From the NCBI GenBank assembly GCA_947503245.1, contig CANNCV010000002.1, positions 372,001-436,000 of the forward strand: a DNA stretch of 64,000 nucleotides. The letters run 5' to 3'. The position numbers and the translations under genes are program-made. Origin of the DNA: an uncultured Sphingomonadaceae bacterium (GTDB lineage: Bacteria; Pseudomonadota; Alphaproteobacteria; Sphingomonadales; Sphingomonadaceae). The notes beneath the pieces are model-generated. The model worked only from the letters and a program-made list of their open reading frames with translations. It did not search any database and was not told where the DNA came from. Positions 54,920-63,770 of the stretch are shown piece by piece; the stretch's first letter is position 1; each line of letters begins with the position of its first letter.

Positions 54920-56494
54920 ATGTCTTTCACCAAACGCTTCACCAAAGCTACGGCGGGTAGCTATCTCGCGGCCTCGGTCGCATTGATGGGGGCTTCTGCA
55001 GGCGCACTATATGCACCGGCACAAGCGCAGACCGCAACCAAAGCCAATAGCGAAATCGTTCTTTCCATTGGCCGCGGACAATTGATCAGCCTTCCCGGCA
55101 GCATTACCGATCTGTTCATTGCCAATGACCAGATTGCCGATGTTCAGGTCAAAAATTCGCGTCAGCTTTATATTTTTGGCAAATCTGGCGGGGAAACCAC
55201 CTTATATGCCAGCAACGCAGCAGGCCGTGTCGTTTACTCGGCAACTATCCGCGTTGGCTCCAACATCGATTCTATCGATCAAATGCTCACAATCGCCATG
55301 CCGAAAGCGAAAATCAGTGTTGCCACTGTAAACGGCCTGGTTTTGTTGACCGGCACTGTGAGTTCGCCAACCGATATTGCTGAGGCAGAGCGTCTGGTTC
55401 AGGCATTTGTCGGCGATGAGACACAGGTTATCAGTCGCCTGAAAACAGCGACTCCGCTGCAAGTCAATTTGCAGGTCCGTATCGCCGAAGTCAGCCGCTC
55501 ACTGATGAAAAATATTGGTGCAAACCTGCAATCAGCGGATGCAACAGGCGGCTTCCAGTTCGGTGTAACAACCGGCCGCGGTCCAGCTGTACAATTCTCT
55601 CCCGGTGGTCCGGTAGGCGTTGGTGTTACAGCAGGCGATGATGGTGCAACTGTTGTCAACGGCATTGGCGGCGGCACCACTTTGGCAGGTCTTGGTCGTT
55701 TATTTGGTGTAGACATTGCAAGTGCATTTGACCTTGCCGAAACAACGGGTCTGGTTACCACATTGTCTCAACCCAATTTGACGGCTTTGTCCGGTGAAAC
55801 AGCAGAGTTTCTGGCTGGTGGTGAATTCCCAATACCGATTTCACAAGGATTGGGCACAACCACTGTCGAGTTTCGCAACTTTGGTGTCAGCCTGGCCTAT
55901 ACGCCGACTGTTTTGGACAGTGGCCGTATTTCACTGCGCGTTCGTCCAGAAGTTTCCGAACTTTCCGCATCAGGCTCGGTTTCTCTTAACGGATTTACCA
56001 TTCCCGGCCTGACAATTCGCCGAGCAGAAACAACCGTTGAACTGGGTTCGGGTCAAAGCTTCATGATCGCTGGTCTGCTGAGCAACAATGTCCAAGATAC
56101 GGTTAGCAAAGCTCCAGGTTTGGGCGATGTTCCGATTTTGGGTAATTTGTTCAAGTCAAACTCATTCCAGCGCGGTGAAACCGAATTGGTCATTATCGTC
56201 ACGCCTTATCTGGTCAAGCCAGTCAACGCTAATGACATTAAACTGCCAACCGATGCTTTCCAGAATGCCAATGACCTTCAACGCTTGCTGCTCAATCAGG
56301 AAACTGACGGGATTAGCGGCGGGGATCGTCCAAAACCTTCTGTTGAAGGGCAAGGCGGAAACTCCAGCGCACCAGAATTGGGAAGCCTGACACAGCCACC
56401 TGCTGCACCGGCACCCGAAAAGAAAAAAACCGAAAAGAAACTGGCACGTAAGGAAAGCAATTCCTCTGCAGGCCCTGGCTTCACTTTCGAATAA
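54920..56494 (+). CDS. cpaC: Tad secretin CpaC/RcpA
   Basis: Outer membrane secretin ring for Flp pili, 524 aa. It has a signal peptide (to about APAQAQ), N-terminal pilus-retraction/BON-like domains (SIGRGQLISLPGSITDLFIAN, VNGLVLLTGTVSSPTDIAEAE), and a secretin domain with TLSQPNLTALSGETAEFLAGGEFPIP and VPILGNLFKSNSFQRGETELVIIVTPYLV. The GGAGG in GTTGGAGGTAACTAAC precedes the ATG at 54920. The C-terminal tail is Lys/Pro-rich. Confidence 0.95.
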   Translation: MSFTKRFTKATAGSYLAASVALMGASAGALYAPAQAQTATKANSEIVLSIGRGQLISLPGSITDLFIANDQIADVQVKNSRQLYIFGKSGGETTLYASNAAGRVVYSATIRVGSNIDSIDQMLTIAMPKAKISVATVNGLVLLTGTVSSPTDIAEAERLVQAFVGDETQVISRLKTATPLQVNLQVRIAEVSRSLMKNIGANLQSADATGGFQFGVTTGRGPAVQFSPGGPVGVGVTAGDDGATVVNGIGGGTTLAGLGRLFGVDIASAFDLAETTGLVTTLSQPNLTALSGETAEFLAGGEFPIPISQGLGTTTVEFRNFGVSLAYTPTVLDSGRISLRVRPEVSELSASGSVSLNGFTIPGLTIRRAETTVELGSGQSFMIAGLLSNNVQDTVSKAPGLGDVPILGNLFKSNSFQRGETELVIIVTPYLVKPVNANDIKLPTDAFQNANDLQRLLLNQETDGISGGDRPKPSVEGQGGNSSAPELGSLTQPPAAPAPEKKKTEKKLARKESNSSAGPGFTFE

Positions 56495-56506
56495 AGGATC
56501 ACGACA

Positions 56507-57172
56507 ATGAAAATGAAAACGAACAAAACCATTTCATCCGTCCTGATTGCCGGATTGGCCCTGTCTGCAGCAGCCTGCACCAGCAATACAGCAAGCAACC
56601 GCACTTTGAACTCAGTCCATCAGCCGATTGTGAGCCGGACCAATGTGGTTCTGGATCTGCAAACACGTGGCGGCACATTGCCGGTCGTTGAGCAGCGACG
56701 TCTTGCTGAGTGGTTTGATGCTATGGAGCTCAGCTATGGGGACCGTGTATCAATCGAAGATCCGGGTACCAATCGCGGCGTCCGCGCATTGGTTGAGGCT
56801 GCGGCATCGCGCCATGGCATCTTGGTTTCCGAAACCGCGCCTATCACTGTTGGCAATATCGCTTCGGGCAATGTCCGTGTCGTGGTTAGCCGGTCATCAG
56901 CACGTGTACCGGGCTGTCCTGACTGGTCTTCGGTCAGCGAAACCAATTTCAACAATGCGACAAGCAGCAATTTCGGCTGCGCGTTCAATTCCAATGTCGC
57001 GGCAATGGTCGCCGATCCAGAGGATCTGGTGCGCGGTAATGGCAGCGGAACATCCGATGCCGACACTGCAAGCAAAGCCATCAGAACACAAAGAGAGGCC
57101 GCGCCAACGGGCGCTAATGGCCTTGGCGGCGGAACCACTACCGGCGGTGCTGGTGGCGGCGGCGGCGACTAA
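56507..57172 (+). CDS. cpaD: Pilus biogenesis lipoprotein CpaD
   Basis: A 221-aa outer membrane lipoprotein of the Tad system; it stabilises the secretin. The signal peptide ends in LSAAAC (lipid Cys near residue 24). The central CpaD domain includes RLAEWFDAMELSYGDRVSIEDP and the Cys pair VPGCPDWSS / SNFGCAFNSNVAAMVADPEDLV. The latter is the CpaD signature CPxWS ... FGCA followed by DL(V/A)-G. The tail is a poly-Gly/Thr stretch. Confidence 0.93.
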   Translation: MKMKTNKTISSVLIAGLALSAAACTSNTASNRTLNSVHQPIVSRTNVVLDLQTRGGTLPVVEQRRLAEWFDAMELSYGDRVSIEDPGTNRGVRALVEAAASRHGILVSETAPITVGNIASGNVRVVVSRSSARVPGCPDWSSVSETNFNNATSSNFGCAFNSNVAAMVADPEDLVRGNGSGTSDADTASKAIRTQREAAPTGANGLGGGTTTGGAGGGGGD

Positions 57173-57187
57173 TAGGAGGATAAACAG

Positions 57188-58468
57188 ATGAACGCACCTT
57201 TTAATCCAGCGGGAGCTGGCACACGCGACGCCTTTTCCGCCTATATATGTGACGATGCGACACTCGACATTGTTCGCACAGTAGCAACAGAAATGGGCTG
57301 GGCTGCTGAGAAATGTAATCAGGGCGGCCTGCGCAATGCAGTCCAGTCACTGTCTATTGCAGCCAGCCCCAACATATTGCTGGTCGATATGTCGGAGTCC
57401 GGCGATCCGCTCAACGACATTAATGGCCTTGCAGAAGTCTGCGAACCAGGCACTGTTGTGATCGCCATGGGTCAGGTCAACGATGTCCGCCTATATCGCG
57501 ATCTCGTGGCCAGCGGCCTGCATGATTATTTGCTGAAACCCATTTCGGCCGATCAATTGCGTGATTCCTTTGCTCAGGCGCAGGCTATTTTCCTAGCGCC
57601 AAAGTCAAACGAGCCTGTTGTTGAGCTCCCGCATATTACAACTGCAGTTATCGGCACGCGCGGCGGTGTTGGCGCCAGCACGATTGCGACATCATTGGCT
57701 TGGTATATGAGCCAGAATGCAGACCGCACAACCGCCCTGCTTGATCTCGACGTCCACTTTGGAACCGGCGCTTTGGTAATGGATCTGGAGCCTGGTCGTG
57801 GTCTCACCGATGCTATCGACAATCCAAGCCGGATTGATGGCCTGTTCATCGAACGGGCAATGATCAAAGCCAATGAGAAATTGTCGATATTGTCAGCGGA
57901 AGCACCGATTAGCTCTCCACTGATGACCGATGGTGCGGCTTTCTTCCAATTGCAGGAAGAGTTTCGCGCATCTTTTGAAGCGACGATGATCGATTTGCCG
58001 CGCAATATGCTGGTCAATTTCCCGCACCTCATTGGCGATGTAAATGTGACTGTGCTAGTAACCGAATTGACACTGGCATCAGCACGTGATGCAATACGCA
58101 TATTGTCATGGCTGAAATCAAACGCGCCGCATTCCAAAATCATTCTGGTGGCCAATAAGGTTCAACCGGGCGCTTTGGAAATTACAAAATCTGATTTTGA
58201 ATCATCAATTGAACGCAAGATCGATTTCGTCGTTCCGGCAGATTATAAAGCCGCTGCTGCTGCTGCAAAACTTGGCCAAGCCTTGGTTGTTGCAGGTAAG
58301 AACAGCAAGGTATCAGGCATTGTCAGCTCATTGGGCGAACGCATTTTGGGCGCAGCCGAAGATGAGGCCGATGAAGAAGAAGGCGGCGGCGCGAAAAAGT
58401 CACTGCTGGGTAAATTTGGCGCATTCTCGTCACTATTGCCATCAAAGCCGAAAAAAGACCAAAAATAA
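57188..58468 (+). CDS. cpaE: Tad pilus localisation ATPase CpaE/TadZ
   Basis: ParA/MinD-like ATPase that positions the Tad machine at the pole, 426 aa. Residues about 15-135 form a receiver-like domain (NILLVDMSESG). The deviant Walker A reads GTRGGVGASTIATS at about residue 155, with the signature Lys replaced as is common in CpaE. A Walker B-like TALLDLDVHFG follows. The C-terminus is Lys-rich. The AGGAGG-like ribosome site (TAGGAGGATAAACAG) precedes the ATG. Confidence 0.93.
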   Translation: MNAPFNPAGAGTRDAFSAYICDDATLDIVRTVATEMGWAAEKCNQGGLRNAVQSLSIAASPNILLVDMSESGDPLNDINGLAEVCEPGTVVIAMGQVNDVRLYRDLVASGLHDYLLKPISADQLRDSFAQAQAIFLAPKSNEPVVELPHITTAVIGTRGGVGASTIATSLAWYMSQNADRTTALLDLDVHFGTGALVMDLEPGRGLTDAIDNPSRIDGLFIERAMIKANEKLSILSAEAPISSPLMTDGAAFFQLQEEFRASFEATMIDLPRNMLVNFPHLIGDVNVTVLVTELTLASARDAIRILSWLKSNAPHSKIILVANKVQPGALEITKSDFESSIERKIDFVVPADYKAAAAAAKLGQALVVAGKNSKVSGIVSSLGERILGAAEDEADEEEGGGAKKSLLGKFGAFSSLLPSKPKKDQK

Positions 58469-58509
58469 GCTGACTTGCGCAGTATGTTGACTGTGGCCAG
58501 GGGATTATA

Positions 58510-59484
58510 ATGCCAGAATTATTGCAGATAGGATTGCTCTTTGTCGGTGTTGCCGCGATTTTGGTACTGCTGATATTTGGCTTCTCCGGACCTTCTATTG
58601 AAAAAGAGGGTTCGCGGCGCCTGGGCGATCTAAAATTGCGGCACAGCGATAGTGACAACGCAAAAGTGGAAGCGCAAATGCGCAAAGCTGTTGCTGCACG
58701 CAAGCCAAAATTTACCAACAATGAAGGCCAGATGACAAAGGTCGAGATTCTGGCCAATCGTCTTGCGCAAACTGGTAAGAATTGGACGTTATCGCAATAT
58801 CTTTATACCTGTCTTGCCATCGCCGTCATTTTGGCATTGCTGGTCTTTTTCCAATTGGGCAGCCCTATGCTTGCCTTGCTCATAGGCTTGGCGATTGGTT
58901 TTGGCCTGCCGCACATGGTGATTGGTTTTCTCATCAACAAACGCGTCTCAAAATTTACCAGCAACTTTCCAGATGCCATCGAATTGCTGGTCCGCGGCTT
59001 GCGTTCCGGTTTGCCGGTAACGGAAACATTGGGCGTCGTTGCGAAAGAGATCCCAGGCCCTGTTGGTGAAGAGTTTAAAGAAGTGACCGAGCGCATCAAA
59101 ATCGGTCGTACTATGGAAGACGCTCTGGAAGGCAGCGCCAAGAAACTGAACACGCCTGAATTCAATTTTTTCTGCATTACTCTGGCTATTCAGCGTGAAA
59201 CAGGCGGTAACTTGGCAGAGACACTCGCCAACCTGTCCGATGTGCTGCGTAAACGCGCGCAGATGAAGCTGAAAATTCGTGCCATGTCGTCGGAATCAAA
59301 GGCATCGGCTTATATTGTTGGCTCATTGCCCTTCATCGTCTTTGCTATGATCTATTACATCAACCCAAGCTATATTGGCGGTTTCTTCTATGAAGAACGT
59401 CTGATGGTGACGGGTCTTGGCGGCCTTGTATGGCTTGGCCTCGGCGCCTTCATCATGTCCAGAATGGTGAGTTTCGAAATATGA
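58510..59484 (+). CDS. tadB: Tad inner membrane protein TadB
   Basis: Integral membrane platform protein of the type II secretion F (GspF) family, 324 aa. It has an N-terminal helix, a pair of central helices, the cytoplasmic T2SSF domain (FPDAIELLVRGLRSGLPVTE, FFCITLAIQRETGGNLAETL) and C-terminal helices. The usual ATPase gene tadA/cpaF is not between cpaE and this gene: the gap is 41 bp. The 3' end overlaps tadC by 4 bp. Confidence 0.94.
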   Translation: MPELLQIGLLFVGVAAILVLLIFGFSGPSIEKEGSRRLGDLKLRHSDSDNAKVEAQMRKAVAARKPKFTNNEGQMTKVEILANRLAQTGKNWTLSQYLYTCLAIAVILALLVFFQLGSPMLALLIGLAIGFGLPHMVIGFLINKRVSKFTSNFPDAIELLVRGLRSGLPVTETLGVVAKEIPGPVGEEFKEVTERIKIGRTMEDALEGSAKKLNTPEFNFFCITLAIQRETGGNLAETLANLSDVLRKRAQMKLKIRAMSSESKASAYIVGSLPFIVFAMIYYINPSYIGGFFYEERLMVTGLGGLVWLGLGAFIMSRMVSFEI

Positions 59485-60506
59485 TCAATAGTCTTATTCT
59501 TGCCAATTCCGGATTTGCTGCTGGCGCAGAAGCTGGCCCGACCTTGCTGGGTGTGGACGTCATTTGGGTCGCCACATTATTGGCCGCCGTCGCTGCTTTT
59601 GCTGTGATGATTGCCATTTACGCAGCGACCACTGTTCGCGACCCCATGGCCAAGCGGGTAAAATCGCTGAACGAACGCCGTGAGCAGCTAAAGGCTGGTA
59701 TTACAGCATCGACCAAAAAGCGCGCCAAGCTCATTCAAAAGAATGAGACGACGGACAGAATGCGGTCATTCCTGTCTTCGCTCAGCGTCTTGCAGGACGA
59801 ACAGCTGAAAATGGCGCAGCAAAAGCTGGCACAGGCTGGCATCCGGTCAAAAGATGCTGCTGTTGCTATTATCTTTGGTCGCTTGATCTTGCCTATCGTG
59901 CTTGGTGGTACCGCTGCCCTGTTGATCTACGGCATTGAATTATGGCCCGACCTGACGCCCTTTAAACGCTTTGGCGGTTTCGCCGTCGCTACGCTTTTGG
60001 GCTATAAAGGACCGGATTTGTTCGTTCAGAACAAAATCTCCAAAAGAACCGACGCCATCCGCAAAGGCTTGCCTGATGCACTTGATCTGTTGGTTATCTG
60101 CGCAGAAGCCGGTTTGACAGTCGATTCCGCCTTTAACCGTGTCGCCAAAGAATTGGGCCGCGCTTACCCTGAACTGGGTGACGAATTTGCCCTGACATCA
60201 ATTGAGCTGAGCTTTCTCACTGAACGTCGTCAGGCCTTTGAAAATCTGGCCTATCGTGTCGATCTGGAAGCGATTAAGGGCGTTGTGACAACCATGGTGC
60301 AGACAGAGAAATATGGTACGCCATTGGCCTCTGCCCTGCGTGTTCTGTCCGCAGAATTCCGGAATGAGCGGATGATGCGTGCCGAGGAAAAAGCCGCACG
60401 TTTGCCAGCGATTATGACCATTCCGCTGATTATGTTCATTCTGCCAGTGCTGTTCATCGTTATTCTGGGCCCTGCGGCCTGTTCGATCACCGACGCATTG
60501 GGCTGA
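59481..60506 (+). CDS. tadC: Tad inner membrane protein TadC
   Basis: GspF-family partner of TadB, 341 aa. T2SSF segments are GLPDALDLLVICAEAGLTVD and TMVQTEKYGTPLASALRVL, followed by hydrophobic C-terminal helices ending in ITDALG. The ATG at 59481 overlaps the tadB stop (ATGA), a translational-coupling arrangement; a longer frame from 59430 merely runs inside tadB. It is the last gene of the cluster, followed by a strong bidirectional hairpin. Confidence 0.94.
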   Translation: MINSLILANSGFAAGAEAGPTLLGVDVIWVATLLAAVAAFAVMIAIYAATTVRDPMAKRVKSLNERREQLKAGITASTKKRAKLIQKNETTDRMRSFLSSLSVLQDEQLKMAQQKLAQAGIRSKDAAVAIIFGRLILPIVLGGTAALLIYGIELWPDLTPFKRFGGFAVATLLGYKGPDLFVQNKISKRTDAIRKGLPDALDLLVICAEAGLTVDSAFNRVAKELGRAYPELGDEFALTSIELSFLTERRQAFENLAYRVDLEAIKGVVTTMVQTEKYGTPLASALRVLSAEFRNERMMRAEEKAARLPAIMTIPLIMFILPVLFIVILGPAACSITDALG

Positions 60507-60555
60507 TATACAATTTGGTCACCGGGTCCGTGGGGGCTTGTGATCCGGCACCAAA

Positions 60556-60585
60556 AAGGGCGCAATGTGCAAACATTGCGCCCTT
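60556..60585. terminator. Bidirectional terminator between tadC and the FAH gene
   Basis: A perfect 13-bp stem (AAGGGCGCAATGT / ACATTGCGCCCTT) with loop GCAA. On the minus strand it is followed by TTTTTGG, making it a good terminator for the tyrosine-catabolism genes. On the plus strand it ends CTTCTTCA, weaker for tadC. Confidence 0.88.
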
Positions 60586-60624
60586 CTTCATATTCACTCA
60601 GCGCGAAACGCCAGCCTTAAGAAC

Positions 60625-61641
60625 TTATTGCGTTGGCAGTGGCTTTACGGTCTGTTCAATAGCGCCAAAAATACTATGGCCATTATCGTCCTTCGCATCA
60701 ATTCTGACCACATCATCATATTTCAGAAAACCGGTCTTAAAATCGCCAGTCTGGATCTTCTCGACCATGCGCACTTCAGCGATGCAGCTATAACCCAGCC
60801 CGCCCTCACTCACAGGCTTGCCAGGGCCACCATCGCTATCGCGGTTTGATACTGTGCCGGAGCCGATAATCGAACCAGCGCCAATATTGCGCGTTTTGGC
60901 CAGATGCGCGATCAGCACGCCAAAATCAAAAGTGCAATCATCAGAGGCAACCGCGCGGCCAAATGGTGCGCCATTCAGGTCAACCTCTAATGTGCGGTGC
61001 AATTTGCCATCCTGCCAGAAATCACCCAGCGCATCGGGCGTTACAAAAACGGGGGAAAAGGCGCTGGCCGGTTTGGATTGCACAAAGCCGAAGCCCTTGG
61101 CCAATTCACCGGGAATAAGATTGCGCAAAGACACATCGTTCACCAGGCCAACCAGACGCACATAGCCACGGGCTTCGTCAGCAGTGATGCCTTGCGGTAC
61201 ATCGCCTGTGACCACAATAATCTCTGCCTCCATATCGCAGCCCCAAGCCTCATCCGCCAATATGATATCGGACCGCGCGCCGCGCATATCATCAGAGCCG
61301 CCCTGATACATTAAAGGGTCCGTCCAGAATGTTTCCGGCATTTCAGCGCCGCGTGCTTTGCGCACCAGTTCCACATGGTTCACATAGGCGGAACCGTCGG
61401 CCCATTGAAAAGCCCGCGGCAAAGGTGCGACCGCTTGATGCTCGTGAAAACGCTGCATGGGAATAGTTTCATGCTCCAGATCACGCGCCAATACTTCCAA
61501 TTGCGGAGCGATATTGTCCCAATCATCCAGTGCAGACTGCAATGTCGGGCAAATATGCGTAGCATCAGCATACCAAGCCAGATCATTGGATACGACAACC
61601 AAGCGGCCGTCACGGCCAGATTCTAGGGAAGCGAGTTTCAT
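60625..61641 (-). CDS. fahA: Fumarylacetoacetate hydrolase-family enzyme
   Basis: A 338-aa FAH-family hydrolase. In the context of hppD and a VOC protein it is most likely the fumarylacetoacetase of tyrosine/homogentisate breakdown (fumarylacetoacetate to fumarate and acetoacetate). Signatures are WGCDMEAEIIVVTGDVPQG (metal-binding acidic residues), GLVNDVSLRN, KPASAFSPVFVTPD and GAGSIIGSGTVSNRD. The length matches bacterial FAH of this subtype rather than the ~420-aa animal type. The homogentisate dioxygenase gene is not in the window. Confidence 0.88.
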   Translation of the reverse strand: MKLASLESGRDGRLVVVSNDLAWYADATHICPTLQSALDDWDNIAPQLEVLARDLEHETIPMQRFHEHQAVAPLPRAFQWADGSAYVNHVELVRKARGAEMPETFWTDPLMYQGGSDDMRGARSDIILADEAWGCDMEAEIIVVTGDVPQGITADEARGYVRLVGLVNDVSLRNLIPGELAKGFGFVQSKPASAFSPVFVTPDALGDFWQDGKLHRTLEVDLNGAPFGRAVASDDCTFDFGVLIAHLAKTRNIGAGSIIGSGTVSNRDSDGGPGKPVSEGGLGYSCIAEVRMVEKIQTGDFKTGFLKYDDVVRIDAKDDNGHSIFGAIEQTVKPLPTQ

Positions 61642-61771
61642 CTTTGGGGTTCCTTACCTATTAACACTTTTACAGCCATTATAGCGCTAGACCTGCGCTT
61701 GTCGAAGGGCGTCTCTCGTTACGGATAAAGGGCTTCAACATATACAGCCCTAATGGCGTATGATGGCTCTA

Positions 61772-62332
61772 TTATTCCGGTTTCGGGGCATCCGGATCGA
61801 CATGCAGCCACTGGGCATGCGCAGGCGCGGTTTTGGTCTTGCTCCATTCTTCCAGCATAGCAGGCGCTACACGGAGCAACTCGTCATGCTGTTCCTGCGT
61901 GCCGATATTGCATGCCAGCTCCAAACGGTGACCGTTAGGATCAAAGAAATAGATAGAGCGGAAAATACCGTGATATGTGGGGCCGAGCACATCAATACCC
62001 TGCGCTTCAATATGCGCTTTCGCGGCCAGCAAAGCATCCAGATCGGCCACTTCAAAAGCGATATGTTGCACCCAGGCCGGTGTGTTGGGGTCTTTGCCCA
62101 TATCCGGCTGATTGGGCAGTTCAAAAAAGGCAACCACATTGCCGCCGCCACAATCAAGAAAGATATGCATATAAGGGTCATATGCGCCAGTTGAGGGCAC
62201 ATGGTCCTCTGCAAAGGCGTTGGTATATTTCATGCCCAGCACCCGTTCATAAAATTCAACGGTTTCCTTCGCATCACGGCAGCGATAGGCGACATGGTGA
62301 ATGCGGGAGATATTAGGGGCTGTGGTGGTCAT
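61772..62332 (-). CDS. VOC/glyoxalase-family protein in tyrosine catabolism cluster
   Basis: A 186-aa vicinal-oxygen-chelate protein with paired beta-alpha-beta modules: RIHHVAYRCRDAKETVEFYE (metal His) and AWVQHIAFEVADLDALLAAK, then FFDPNGHRLELAC (Glu ligand). The metal-dependent fold is shared with HPPD and glyoxalase I. Its position between hppD and the FAH gene suggests a step or auxiliary role in tyrosine or aromatic degradation, for example isomerisation or dioxygenation, but this is not proven. Confidence 0.82.
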   Translation of the reverse strand: MTTTAPNISRIHHVAYRCRDAKETVEFYERVLGMKYTNAFAEDHVPSTGAYDPYMHIFLDCGGGNVVAFFELPNQPDMGKDPNTPAWVQHIAFEVADLDALLAAKAHIEAQGIDVLGPTYHGIFRSIYFFDPNGHRLELACNIGTQEQHDELLRVAPAMLEEWSKTKTAPAHAQWLHVDPDAPKPE

Positions 62333-62353
62333 TATACACTCCTTTGATCTTAT

Positions 62354-62431
62354 AACCGTTAGGGCTGAGCCTGTCGAAGCCCGTCTTCCATCATGTAGAA
62401 ACGCCTTTCGACAAGCTAAGGGCTAACGGTT
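62354..62431. repeat. REP-like imperfect palindrome
   Basis: Arms AACCGTTAG...CTGTCGAAG (62354-62379) and CTTTCGACA...TAACGGTT (62405-62431) form an imperfect inverted repeat between hppD and the VOC gene. The TGTCGAAG core recurs at about 61699-61708 (CTTGTCGAAGGGC). Short palindromes with TTCGACAAGCT cores are widespread in sphingomonad intergenic regions. It could act as an mRNA stabiliser or attenuator. Confidence 0.6.
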
Positions 62432-62473
62432 AGTTTAGGCCAGTTTGTTTAGGTCGGTTTATCTGGCTATGAC

Positions 62474-63598
62474 TTATCCAGCGTCCAAGACACCGCGCGC
62501 GACTTGGTCACGTTCGATGCTTTCAAACAAGGCTTTGAAATTGCCTTCGCCAAAACCGTCATCACCTTTGCGTTGAATGAATTCAAAGAAAACAGGGCCA
62601 ACCTGCGCTTCGGCAAAAATCTGGAGCAACAGGCGCGGCTTTCCGCCTTCGGTTGTGCCGTCCAGCAAGATGCCACGCATTTTCAGCTCATCCGCATTTT
62701 CACCATGGCCAGGCAAACGCTCATCCAGCATGGAATAATAGGTGGCCGGCGGCGCGGTCATGAATGGCACGCCCAATTTCTTCAGACGGTCCCAGCAGCC
62801 AATCAAATCATCACAGATCAAAGCAATGTGCTGAATGCCCTCACCGTTAAATTCGCGCAAAAACTCCTCAATCTGGCCCTTGCCGCCCTCACCCTCTTCA
62901 TTGAGCGGGATCTTGATCTTGCCATCAGGCGCGGTCAGCGCTTTGGATGTAAGGCCAGTATATTCGCCTTTAATATCAAAAAAGCGGATTTCGCGGAAGT
63001 TAAACAGCTTCTCATAATAATCGGCCCAATAGGCCATGCGCCCTGTATAAACATTGTGCGTCAAATGGTCGATCAGCTCAAAACCGGCACCTTCTGGGCG
63101 CCGTTCAACACCGGGCAGATATTCAAAATCAATATCATAGATGGTCAGGTCATCATGGCCTGTCTTGCCCTCATATTTATCAACCAGATACAATATGGCG
63201 CCGCCAATGCCGCGAATGGCAGGCAATCGCAATTCCATCGGCCCGGTTTCCACCGTGACTGGCTCGGCACCCTGTGCAATCAAATGGTCATAGGCTGCTC
63301 GTGCATCCTTTACACGAAATGCCATGCCGCACGCGCTCGGCCCATGTTCACGCGCAAAAAACCACGCCGCAGAGCGCGGCTCATAATTGGCGATCAGATT
63401 GATGCCGCCCTGCCGCCAAAGATCAACCTGCTTGCTGCGATGTGATGCAACATGGGTGAAGCCCATTGCCGCAAATACCGGCTCTAACTGGCCTCTTTCA
63501 GGGGCGCAAAATTCGACAAATTCAAAGCCATCAAGTCCAGCGGGATTGGCAAATTCTGTAGCGTTTTCGCCAGCTTTGGCGGTGGTCGGGGCATTCAT
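62474..63598 (-). CDS. hppD: 4-hydroxyphenylpyruvate dioxygenase
   Basis: Non-haem iron dioxygenase converting 4-hydroxyphenylpyruvate to homogentisate, 374 aa. The iron ligands are recognisable: His in [12 protein letters not shown], His in [11 protein letters not shown], and Glu in [11 protein letters not shown], with [17 protein letters not shown] at the C-terminus. The frame opens at 63652, but the ATG at 63598 is chosen because the family sequence starts near [10 protein letters not shown] and GGAG lies upstream. It is first in the minus-strand run hppD-VOC-fahA. Confidence 0.95.
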   Translation of the reverse strand: MNAPTTAKAGENATEFANPAGLDGFEFVEFCAPERGQLEPVFAAMGFTHVASHRSKQVDLWRQGGINLIANYEPRSAAWFFAREHGPSACGMAFRVKDARAAYDHLIAQGAEPVTVETGPMELRLPAIRGIGGAILYLVDKYEGKTGHDDLTIYDIDFEYLPGVERRPEGAGFELIDHLTHNVYTGRMAYWADYYEKLFNFREIRFFDIKGEYTGLTSKALTAPDGKIKIPLNEEGEGGKGQIEEFLREFNGEGIQHIALICDDLIGCWDRLKKLGVPFMTAPPATYYSMLDERLPGHGENADELKMRGILLDGTTEGGKPRLLLQIFAEAQVGPVFFEFIQRKGDDGFGEGNFKALFESIERDQVARGVLDAG

Positions 63599-63668
63599 AA
63601 GGCGGACTCCGAATATATGGGGCAATATAGTATCTTTTGAAACTATATGCATTTTTACGAAAATTGCA

Positions 63669-63770
63669 ATGGCAAAAGCAAAAGATGATGTTGCCGTCTT
63701 TGACCAGCCTCACGCTTGCGCTATAGATGGCGCAGGGCGCGTCATATTTGGGGGAAGAAGACGGTCATGA
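63669..63770 (+). CDS. Possible 33-aa leader peptide
   Basis: A short frame starting at ATG 63669 ([13 protein letters not shown]) and ending at TGA 63768-63770. It overlaps by 4 bp (ATGA) the start of the membrane protein at 63767, an arrangement typical of translational coupling. No ribosome site is obvious and no homologue was recognised, so it may be fortuitous. It lies in the divergent region upstream of hppD. Confidence 0.25.
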   Translation: MAKAKDDVAVFDQPHACAIDGAGRVIFGGRRRS

